55,411 nt of DNA from an uncultured Bacteroides sp. (GTDB lineage: Bacteria; Bacteroidota; Bacteroidia; Bacteroidales; Bacteroidaceae). Made by a program: the position numbers and the translations under genes. The notes under the pieces were generated by a model. The model was not told the origin of the DNA and did no database searches. It saw nothing but the letters and a program-made list of their open reading frames with translations. This document shows positions 43,166 to 50,539 of this stretch, in pieces (the first letter of the stretch is position 1; every line of letters starts with the position of its first letter). The DNA lies in contig USLU01000032.1 in NCBI GenBank assembly GCA_900555635.1, positions 1 to 55,411 of the forward strand, in the 5' to 3' direction.

Positions 43166-43966
43166 ATGAAGAATTATATATTAATTGTATGTTTATGTTG
43201 CGTAAGCATGGTCTGTGCACAAACCAAGATAGAGGTTCCGTTGTGGGCTGAGAAAGGAGGAAGCTATGCCGATTATCCGCTTCTGACGGTTTATCTTCCT
43301 GATTGTGGAAATGGGAAAGCCATCATCATGTGTCCGGGTGGTGGATATGGAAGCTTGGCAGTAGATCATGAAGGACATGATATGGCTGCTTGGTTCAATA
43401 AATTGGGATATGTTTATGCTGTTTTGCAGTACCGCATGCCGGAAGGTCACAATGACGTGCCTTTAGCAGATGCCGGGCAAGCTATGAAAATTATGAAGCA
43501 GCACGCGGGTGAATGGAAGGTTCGTGCAGATAAAATAGGCATTATGGGAGCTTCTGCCGGTGGACACTTGGCTTCTACCCTTGCCACACATACTGTAGGA
43601 GAGCTTTGTCCTGCATTTCAAATTCTTTTCTATCCCGTCATTACGATGAAGAAGGAATATACTCATGCCGGTTCTAGGCAGAATTTGCTGGGCACAAATC
43701 CTACGCAAGAAACTATTGACGCTTATTGCAATGAGTTGCGGGTAACTGCCGCTACTCCACCGGCTTTTATAATGCTCGCTGGAGACGATGACGTGGTACC
43801 TGTTCAGAATAGTTTTAATTATTATTTGTCCTTGTTGGAGCATAAAGTTCCCGCTGAGATGCATGCATATCCTTCGGGCGGTCATGGCTGGGGCTATTTG
43901 GATAGTTTTAAGTTCAAGAAGCAGTGGACCTTTGAACTGGAAGAATGGTTGAGGAATTTAGAATGA
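43166..43966 (+). CDS. alpha/beta-hydrolase, probable carbohydrate esterase
   Basis: This is an exported serine hydrolase of 266 residues (signal peptide 1-18). The oxyanion-hole segment CPGGGYG lies at 56-62, the nucleophile elbow GASAGGH at 128-134 (Ser130), an acidic residue near 207-209 in GDDDVVP, and His240 in SGGHGWG. This is the pattern of the acetyl-xylan-esterase-like and BD-FAE-like carbohydrate esterases common in Bacteroides glycan loci. The likely role is removal of acetyl or other ester groups that block the glycosidases. The start codon lies 4 bases after the fusion gene's stop codon. Confidence 0.85.
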   Translation: MKNYILIVCLCCVSMVCAQTKIEVPLWAEKGGSYADYPLLTVYLPDCGNGKAIIMCPGGGYGSLAVDHEGHDMAAWFNKLGYVYAVLQYRMPEGHNDVPLADAGQAMKIMKQHAGEWKVRADKIGIMGASAGGHLASTLATHTVGELCPAFQILFYPVITMKKEYTHAGSRQNLLGTNPTQETIDAYCNELRVTAATPPAFIMLAGDDDVVPVQNSFNYYLSLLEHKVPAEMHAYPSGGHGWGYLDSFKFKKQWTFELEEWLRNLE

Positions 43967-45432
43967 AGATACTTATGAGAAATTTAGTCATATTGATTTG
44001 TCTCTCCATGTCTTTGTGCGCATGGAGTAAAGAAGTGAAACTTTATCATCAGGCTGATGATTTGCTTGATTTAAGCGAGAGAGTTTACGAACGTAGTGGC
44101 AGGGTAGTCGAGCAAATCGACTCTATAGATCTGGACCGTTCCTTCTCAGTCTTTATACATGTTAGAACAGATGCTGAGCAGTTAGGAGAAAAGGCTTTAG
44201 TTACAAATAAGAAGGTACTTAATCTCCAAGAACGTGGCTTTATCATCGGCACCCAAGATAATGGCTCTTGGATGGTTGGCTTTTCAGATGGTAAGAACGC
44301 CCCTTGGGAGTATAAGCCAACAGTCCAGCGGCAACCTATCAATGATGGTAAATGGCACTATATCGGCTTGACGCACGATGCCGATAAACAAGAAATGCGG
44401 ATGTATTATGACGGCAAAAATGTAGCAATCTACTGCACTAATGGCAATAACAATTTGGCTACGCACAATCCTTTCCGCTTGGGTTGTATAGACGATTCTC
44501 AATGGCATGCCTTTAATGGTTTCATGAAGGACTTTTACTTCACTGATAAGGTTCTTGACGAAGAAGAAATCCAAAAAGAATGCGGAGGATTACCTGCAAA
44601 CTTTCAAGAAGACTCACTTGCCCAGTCGGTTTCTGATATCAAGTTAATGGCTTTTAATATTTATCATGGCGGTCATGAACTTGGGCAGGAAGTGGGAGTA
44701 AACAGAGTTGTTGAGGTAATAAAGAATTCCGGTGCAGATATCATAGGCATGATAGAGACTTATGGTTCGGGAGCAATCATTGCTGATGCATTGGGGTATT
44801 ACTTATATCTGCGAAGTTCCAACCTTTCCATCATGAGTAAGTATCCGATAAAAGAAACATACGACCTGTTTGACTCCTTCAATTGTAGTGGAGCAAGTCT
44901 TCAAATCAGTCGTACACAAACAATTAATTATATCAATTTGTGGCTCGACTATCGGCCTATCACTAATGACCAACTACTTGCTAATGAAAGTATAGAAAAC
45001 ATCCTAGCGGGGGAATGGGAGATGCGGGCAAAACAACTACAAACAATCCTTGGAAACATGAAGCCGTTTCTGCAACAAGATGAAGTTCCGCTGATTGTTT
45101 CCGGAGACTTTAATAGTGACTCTCATCTGGATTGGGGCGAGAATACCAAGAACCTGAATGGACACAAAGGCTATGTCATAGAATGGCCTACCAGCAAACT
45201 GATGTTTGCTGCCGGCTTTAAAGATTCTTATCGGGTGTTGTATCCTGATGTTATTAAATATCCCTGTCTCACTTGGTCCACTATGGCTAAAAATGAATTG
45301 CAGTACCGTATAGACTTTATTTATTACAAAGGAAAAGGCATTAATGTGCTCAACTCTGAAATGATAGATAAGCATCGGGTACGCTTCCCTTCTGACCATG
45401 CCGCTTTGATGACAACGTTTAAAATAAAATGA
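43963..45432 (+). CDS. LamG/concanavalin-like domain fused to EEP-superfamily phosphoesterase
   Basis: This is an exported two-domain protein. The ATG at 43963 overlaps the esterase stop codon as ATGA and begins a signal peptide (MKILMRNLVILICLSMSLCA); a start 18 bases upstream is less likely. Residues about 20-210 form a LamG-like jelly roll (FSVFIHVRTDAEQLGEKALV, KWHYIGLTHDADKQEMRMYY). Residues about 225-489 form an endonuclease/exonuclease/phosphatase fold: MAFNIYHGG, the metal ligand Glu in GMIETYG, SGDFNSDSHLDW, YRIDFIYYKG and the final PSDHAALM. The superfamily includes nucleases, sphingomyelinases and sugar-phosphate phosphodiesterases. In this locus, cleavage of a phosphodiester on the glycan is plausible but unproven. 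Confidence 0.85.
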   Translation: MKILMRNLVILICLSMSLCAWSKEVKLYHQADDLLDLSERVYERSGRVVEQIDSIDLDRSFSVFIHVRTDAEQLGEKALVTNKKVLNLQERGFIIGTQDNGSWMVGFSDGKNAPWEYKPTVQRQPINDGKWHYIGLTHDADKQEMRMYYDGKNVAIYCTNGNNNLATHNPFRLGCIDDSQWHAFNGFMKDFYFTDKVLDEEEIQKECGGLPANFQEDSLAQSVSDIKLMAFNIYHGGHELGQEVGVNRVVEVIKNSGADIIGMIETYGSGAIIADALGYYLYLRSSNLSIMSKYPIKETYDLFDSFNCSGASLQISRTQTINYINLWLDYRPITNDQLLANESIENILAGEWEMRAKQLQTILGNMKPFLQQDEVPLIVSGDFNSDSHLDWGENTKNLNGHKGYVIEWPTSKLMFAAGFKDSYRVLYPDVIKYPCLTWSTMAKNELQYRIDFIYYKGKGINVLNSEMIDKHRVRFPSDHAALMTTFKIK

Positions 45433-46961
45433 TTATGATGATTCGACAAACAATAATACTTTATAGTTTCCTTCTAATCTGTGCTTTTTGCAACTCTATA
45501 GCAGTCAGTGCGGATAATCAGGATATCAGGATACTCCCATCGGTGGACTCTCCATTGAATTATACCAATTACGAACCTTCCTCCCAAGTACACTTAGATA
45601 TGGTACGAGGGGAAGTGGAACATTTACAATTCGTTTTGAGATGTAATCCCGGAGATAAGTATTCTTTTAAGAAGGGCAGTTTGATGAAAGGATTGAATTC
45701 TTCCTTTAGGGAGTTGAAGTTGATAAATGGTTATTACGATGCCTTAGTGCCTATAAATGGAGAGCTTGTTTGTGAAGATACGCTTGCCGTTGTCTGGATT
45801 ACTTTTGCCTGTGATTATAAGATAAAGACCGGAGAATACAAACAAACAGTTGAGATATCGGGGAAACAGAATTCTGTTATTGAAATAACCCTCGCTATCC
45901 ATGATATTGATATACCTCGCTATTCTTCCATTCCTGTTACGGTGGGAGTAGAGAACAGATGTATGACCGAAGGACTTACCGGCAAGGAAGCCGATAAAGA
46001 GAGGCAACGCTGGGTTGATTTTGTATTGAGTTATCGTATGACTCCAGTCTTTGGAACTCAAGTAGCGCCTGAACGTTGGCAATATGACCATTCTTTTTCA
46101 CCTTGGAGTTGGAACGATAAACGGACTTGGGAGTTACTTGATGATGAAAGATATTCCTGTTTCATACTTCCCTATTTTGCTTTGTCTCATGAAGAACTTA
46201 GTCAGATGTTGAAGGAAGTTCAGAAGAGAGATAAACTGAAGAACTGTTTGTTCTATATTTGGGATGAACCGGCGTATATGGATGATTATAAGCAGATCAT
46301 AGCTCGGGTTGATACCATTCGTAGGATAGCTCCTGAAACTAGAATACTGACGACTTTCTTTTGTGGCCCTCGTGATGGCGATAGAAAAGGGGATTTATAT
46401 GCTGTTTATGATTACCTGAAGGGAACTATTGATGTTGCTTCTACCAGCCTTGCACCTTGCGAAGGAAAGGAGGAAGAAGTTCAAGCCATCCGTGAGCATG
46501 CCCCTGAGAATATGGATTGGTGGAGCTACATCTGTTGGGAGCCGGGAGGCTTAGAACCGAACTTTCTTTTAAACATGAAAGGTATTCAACAACGAGCTAT
46601 TATGTGGCGTACCTGGAAGAATAGAAGTGAAGGTTTCCTCTACTGGGACTCAAATATTTATCATAAAAGAAAACCTTTTACCTACATTACCGATATGCCT
46701 CACGGAGATGGAATACTGATTTATCCCGGAGATATATTTGGTGTTCAAGGACCGGTTGCTTCTGCCCGACTGGAACGTTGGCGCGATGGGGCGGAAGAAA
46801 TGGAATTGCTTCGTTTGTTGGAACAGCATACAGATAGGAAAGTTGCCGATAATGTATTACGAATGGTTTATCACTCTCCAACTGATTATATAGAACAGGC
46901 TGATAATATTCTATTATTCAGAAAACGATTAATTTCAGAAATAGAGAAAAGCAGTAGATAA
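45429..46961 (+). CDS. GH123-like (DUF4091) glycoside hydrolase, putative beta-N-acetylgalactosaminidase
   Basis: This is an exported protein of 510 residues with an N-terminal beta domain (about 30-165) and a TIM-barrel-like catalytic domain. LFYIWDEPAYMDDY places the acidic pair Asp279-Glu280 where GH123 enzymes have the dyad for substrate-assisted cleavage of beta-GalNAc. The C-terminal signature FLYWDSN, GDGILIYPG, GPVASARLERWRDGAEEMEL is typical of the DUF4091/GH123 catalytic family. The start overlaps the EEP stop codon (ATGA), so translation is coupled. It is the last gene of locus B. No clear terminator follows before the IS relic. Confidence 0.82.
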   Translation: MIMMIRQTIILYSFLLICAFCNSIAVSADNQDIRILPSVDSPLNYTNYEPSSQVHLDMVRGEVEHLQFVLRCNPGDKYSFKKGSLMKGLNSSFRELKLINGYYDALVPINGELVCEDTLAVVWITFACDYKIKTGEYKQTVEISGKQNSVIEITLAIHDIDIPRYSSIPVTVGVENRCMTEGLTGKEADKERQRWVDFVLSYRMTPVFGTQVAPERWQYDHSFSPWSWNDKRTWELLDDERYSCFILPYFALSHEELSQMLKEVQKRDKLKNCLFYIWDEPAYMDDYKQIIARVDTIRRIAPETRILTTFFCGPRDGDRKGDLYAVYDYLKGTIDVASTSLAPCEGKEEEVQAIREHAPENMDWWSYICWEPGGLEPNFLLNMKGIQQRAIMWRTWKNRSEGFLYWDSNIYHKRKPFTYITDMPHGDGILIYPGDIFGVQGPVASARLERWRDGAEEMELLRLLEQHTDRKVADNVLRMVYHSPTDYIEQADNILLFRKRLISEIEKSSR

Positions 46962-47020
46962 TGGGAATGAGGTGAAGATTCGCCGGGTTTCATAATAGGC
47001 AAAGGGGCTGTCACACTTTT

Positions 47021-47197
47021 GAAGTGACCCTTAAAAGTTGGACAGGTTAAACATTATCTCGTAATAGAAAGAGTCCGGTATTGCACCGGGCTCTTTCCAT
47101 TTAACCGGGTTTTGATTCTTTTATTGTTATAATATTCGATATAGTAATCTAACGCTTTTATGACGTCATCGGCCGACTTAAACAAATATTTTGCTTT
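47021..47197 (-). mobile_element. IS3-family insertion-sequence relic (transposase C-terminus and end)
   Basis: Minus-strand codons from 47197 to the TAA at 47054-47056 encode the C-terminal 47 residues of an IS3-type OrfB transposase. They include DYYIEYYNNKRIKTRLNG and then KSPVQYRTLSI, the family's classic ending. A stop codon cuts the frame at 47198-47200, and nothing further upstream resembles transposase. Just beyond the stop, TGACCCTTAAAAGTTGGACA at about 47025-47044 resembles an IS3-family terminal inverted repeat. Only one end of the element is left, so it is inactive. With the promoter below, it accounts for most of the 314-base gap 46962-47275. Confidence 0.85.
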
Positions 47198-47220
47198 TTA
47201 CCGCTAAATCTCTATTTTTG
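47190..47220 (+). promoter_or_regulatory. promoter of the metzincin lipoprotein gene
   Basis: TTTG at 47190-47193, 19 bases, then TATTTTTG at 47213-47220 fully matches the Bacteroidales consensus, 55 bases before the start codon. The -33 half lies inside the transposase relic, on the opposite strand. Confidence 0.75.
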
Positions 47221-47275
47221 CAGCCATTTTTTTTAATATTAAAAATAGGTTTAATAACTAAATGATGAACAAACG

Positions 47276-49342
47276 ATGAGAAGAAAACTGCTAACATCCC
47301 TTTGGACACTGATTTGTTTTTTTACACTATTTCTGACTGGTTGCAGCCAAGAAGACCTGCCTACCGTTCCCGTAGAAGACCCCACTCAATTCCCTTTCAG
47401 ATATTCGGAAGCCAAGTACAACTCCGACAACACCTATTATCTGCTAAACGACCGGGAAGCTCCCGAAATCTACTTCGACCAGAAGGAACGCAGCTTCAAT
47501 GTCAACCGTCCCCTGCAAGTATCCGTCACCGACGATCTTTACTTCCAGCTCCGTTTCTACTGCCCCCGTGCCATCACTAATGTCACTATCTGGGCCAAGA
47601 TCGCTGGCATCGACGAAGAAATCCGTCTTATTGAACTCGAAAAGGTAATGCCCTTGCAACAGCTTCGCATCCTTCTGCCTTTTGCTACCTTGGAGATGAA
47701 AGCAATCACCCGTAGCGGCAAGAACATTGTGATACCTGCCAACCCTGAACTGAAGAATACCGATATCAGTCTTCAGATAGAGTGCGATAACCCTGTCTAC
47801 AAGATGATGACAAGTGCTCTACCCCAATGGAAAATATGGTTTGGCAAATATGCAGGCAGCAATTGGGGCGAATTCAAACCCATCCATGCACGCGAAGCAG
47901 TGGCATTAGCCCTGAACCTGGCCACAATGTTCTCTAGCTCCGAATTTGAAGAAGAACTGGAAAGCTATCGCGGCAAGCTCATCAACAACGGCGCAACCGT
48001 TGATGTGGATAAACTGAAAGAACAACCCCGTAAACACTCCGGATTCTGCTTCGGGCGCGTTGTCAATGTCGTAGGACTGGGTGGCGGCAACACTCTTGGC
48101 ATTGCCGAATACGCCTATCTTGGCATGTATGCCGATGATGGCGGGTCAAGCGATGTTCCGTTCCATGAGATCGGACACTGTATGGGATATGGCCACAGCG
48201 GAAACATGACGTATGATAATCAGCAAAATCCCGGTTGGGTTACACTTTGCCAAAAGGTATTTCGCGAACTGGGCTCACAGAAGCGTCTGCCCATCTACTC
48301 ACGCCGCTTCCTCAGCTCCCGCAAGAGCAAAGAACTGCTTGAAGTGAAAAGCCCCTATGGTTACTCCTGGCACCCCTTTGAAAACGATCCCGAACTCGAT
48401 GCCCTCGATGGCGGACTCACACCCCTGAAGGGCACTACCGATCAGGGTGGAAATGATGGTGACGCTGTCTCCTTCAAGCTGGACTATACCGTTGTGCATC
48501 AGGCCACAGCCGCCACTTTCCGTCCCAAAGACGTATATGTATATGGCGACACGCTCTATGTAGTGAACGATGCCGATAAGAATTACAGCCTCGAAGTGTT
48601 CAGCCTGAGCAAGGAAAACGCTCCCCGCCGCTTGAGCAGCATCAATAGCTGGAACCGCAACAACGCCCCCGTTGGCTTTGAAGGAAAGCCCAATAGCGTG
48701 ACCCGTTCTAACGGTAAGATTTATGTTACTCACGAGTCGAGCCGCACCGAGATTTTCGATGCCCACACCCACCAGTACATTACCTGTATTGGCAATGGCA
48801 AGTGGGGTACGAATGGCAACCAAACAGTACACGCCTATGATGTAGTGTTGTATAAGGGTGTGATCTTGATCCACGACAAACGACAGCTTGCATTGGCCGA
48901 AGAACGATACGTAGACAATGAAGAGACGGTATATATCTACACCCGTTCAGAGAATCTGGGCGAAGCATTTGGCACCTATGGCATGGCTGTCAATGAAGAA
49001 CAGCTATACACTACGCATCAAAGCGGCAAACGCATTGACATATTCTCGTTGTCGGACTTGCGCGAGGGCGTTACGCTGAAACGTACCCATACACTGACGT
49101 ACAAGAACAATCCCTTTGCGCTAGACTTCTACAAAGGCCGTCTCTTCGTTACATCCAACGGTAAAGAGAAGTTCTGCGAGGTGAATCCTAAGACCGGGGA
49201 GATCATCAAGGACTATACCACCATCGGAGGTATCACCCTGCAAGCGCCCGAGAAGTTCTGCATCCGTCGCAATACACTCTTTATTGTAGACAGAGTCAGT
49301 GCCGGTAGCTGTGTGTATGCCATACCGATGAACGAACTGTAG
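47276..49342 (+). CDS. lipoprotein with metzincin zinc-protease motif and C-terminal beta-propeller-like region
   Basis: This is a surface or periplasmic lipoprotein (lipobox LTGC, Cys23). The N-terminal about 200 residues are beta-rich. The central domain has VPFHEIGHCMGYGHSGNM with HEIGHCMGYGH at 297-307, an exact HExxHxxGxxH metzincin motif, supplying three His ligands and the catalytic Glu298. From about residue 415, repeats such as PKDVYVYGDTLYVVND, PNSVTRSNGKIYVTHES and YGMAVNEEQLYTTHQSGKR resemble blades of a beta-propeller. I do not recognise a named family. A zinc endopeptidase with a binding propeller is the best description. The codons are more G/C-rich than in locus B. It has its own promoter and ends at a bidirectional terminator. 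Confidence 0.78.
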   Translation: MRRKLLTSLWTLICFFTLFLTGCSQEDLPTVPVEDPTQFPFRYSEAKYNSDNTYYLLNDREAPEIYFDQKERSFNVNRPLQVSVTDDLYFQLRFYCPRAITNVTIWAKIAGIDEEIRLIELEKVMPLQQLRILLPFATLEMKAITRSGKNIVIPANPELKNTDISLQIECDNPVYKMMTSALPQWKIWFGKYAGSNWGEFKPIHAREAVALALNLATMFSSSEFEEELESYRGKLINNGATVDVDKLKEQPRKHSGFCFGRVVNVVGLGGGNTLGIAEYAYLGMYADDGGSSDVPFHEIGHCMGYGHSGNMTYDNQQNPGWVTLCQKVFRELGSQKRLPIYSRRFLSSRKSKELLEVKSPYGYSWHPFENDPELDALDGGLTPLKGTTDQGGNDGDAVSFKLDYTVVHQATAATFRPKDVYVYGDTLYVVNDADKNYSLEVFSLSKENAPRRLSSINSWNRNNAPVGFEGKPNSVTRSNGKIYVTHESSRTEIFDAHTHQYITCIGNGKWGTNGNQTVHAYDVVLYKGVILIHDKRQLALAEERYVDNEETVYIYTRSENLGEAFGTYGMAVNEEQLYTTHQSGKRIDIFSLSDLREGVTLKRTHTLTYKNNPFALDFYKGRLFVTSNGKEKFCEVNPKTGEIIKDYTTIGGITLQAPEKFCIRRNTLFIVDRVSAGSCVYAIPMNEL

Positions 49343-49369
49343 GTCGTTACGCATTGATATACAAAAAGA

Positions 49370-49410
49370 AATTCCCCTCGTCACTTCAGAGTGTTGTGAC
49401 GAGGGGAATT
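49370..49410. terminator. bidirectional intrinsic terminator
   Basis: Perfect 15-base arms (49370-49384 and 49396-49410, core CCCCTCGTCAC) enclose an 11-base loop. The outer AATT and flanking A and T stretches give U-rich tails in both directions. It lies between the convergent stop codons at 49342 (+) and 49414 (-). Confidence 0.92.
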
Positions 49411-49413
49411 TTA

Positions 49414-50523
49414 TCAGTTATTCTTAATAACCATCACCTGCTGCGTTACCTTATTGAAGTACCACTTAATGGTGTAGCTTCCTGCTTCCGATACTTTAAA
49501 GTTACCGTCACCGGCATCTTCAAACTCACCTTGTACAGCGCCGGGAGCGATGTCGTTCTCCCACTTCTCATCGGGACGTATTTTCCATTTGCTGTTGGCT
49601 GCCATATTTACGGTGGCTGTCAGATAATATTGGAACTTGTTGTTTGCGTCGGTTTCGGTAGCTAAAGTCATTACCGTATCACCGCTTCCCCAGCTATTGT
49701 AATCGCCTACGATACCCCATGACGTGTATGCTTTGGATACTTTCAGTTCACCGGTGGAGTTGTTGAATTCCAGGTAATAACTGTTCTTGGCGTATGCTTT
49801 GATGTCTCCGCCATTTCCCGATACAAGGGTGACAGGAGACTGTTCGTCGGTCATCCCTTCGGGTGCCCCCCAGTTATCGGTGCTCCAGTCATTGCTTCCG
49901 CAGAACTTCCAGCCATTCTTTGCTTTACCGTCAAAGTAAACCATAGCGGCGTATTTATTGTTGGAATCCACTGAATATACCTTCTGGCTCTTGGCAAAAT
50001 CCCAACCATTGTAATCTCCGCGCAGGGCGATAGACGGATATTCCGGTTCACCTTGATAGGGAGTGATGGTAGTTGATATCACGTTAGAGTAGAGTGTATC
50101 GGCAGCAGCCGAGATGGAAGAAGAAATGCGAAGCTCTACAGCTACAGGCTCTGCCTCCATTTCATACTTCTTAAGTAGGGAGATGATTTTGCTGTTCAAA
50201 TCACTTACGGTAATGCTGTAAGACACATCTGTTTTGGATGAGGCCAGTACTACTTTATTGTTGGTGAAGTTTTTGCCCTTCACATCCATTTCCAGTGAAT
50301 TGATGATGCTTGCCTGGTATCCCATTTCGGGCTTTGTCCAGCTGATGGTGAATGCCTCTTGGGCGGCATCCTTCGATTGGAGTATATACTGGTCTTTCAG
50401 CGGTGACAAAACAGACGGGGTAGCGTCACCCGGCTTATAGTATGTCTTGTCAAGGTCGCTTTCGCAAGCCGTGCAGAGCAGTAGGGCAAAGATAGAAGCT
50501 GATATGCTTTTTATGAGTTTCAT
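49414..50523 (-). CDS. SusE/SusF-like outer-membrane glycan-binding lipoprotein
   Basis: This is a surface lipoprotein of 369 residues from the ATG at 50523. A start 30 bases upstream would overlap the SusD gene and put a polar leader before the signal peptide. The lipobox lies near LLCTACES. An N-terminal SusE-type Ig domain (AFTISWTKPEMGYQASI) is followed by two tandem starch-binding-like modules, one with LRGDYNGWDFAKS and WKFCGSNDW, the other with GIVGDYNSWGSGD and WKIRPDEKW. Repeated Trp and Asp residues in these positions contact alpha-glucans in SusE and SusF. It ends the susC-susD-susE operon, 16 bases after SusD. Confidence 0.85.
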   Translation of the reverse strand: MKLIKSISASIFALLLCTACESDLDKTYYKPGDATPSVLSPLKDQYILQSKDAAQEAFTISWTKPEMGYQASIINSLEMDVKGKNFTNNKVVLASSKTDVSYSITVSDLNSKIISLLKKYEMEAEPVAVELRISSSISAAADTLYSNVISTTITPYQGEPEYPSIALRGDYNGWDFAKSQKVYSVDSNNKYAAMVYFDGKAKNGWKFCGSNDWSTDNWGAPEGMTDEQSPVTLVSGNGGDIKAYAKNSYYLEFNNSTGELKVSKAYTSWGIVGDYNSWGSGDTVMTLATETDANNKFQYYLTATVNMAANSKWKIRPDEKWENDIAPGAVQGEFEDAGDGNFKVSEAGSYTIKWYFNKVTQQVMVIKNN

Positions 50524-50539
50524 GATGATTTGCTTTTGA

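Noticed and set aside
43945..43962. Upstream ATG for the LamG-EEP protein
   Set aside because: The internal ATG at 43963 gives a proper signal peptide and the common ATGA overlap with the esterase stop codon.
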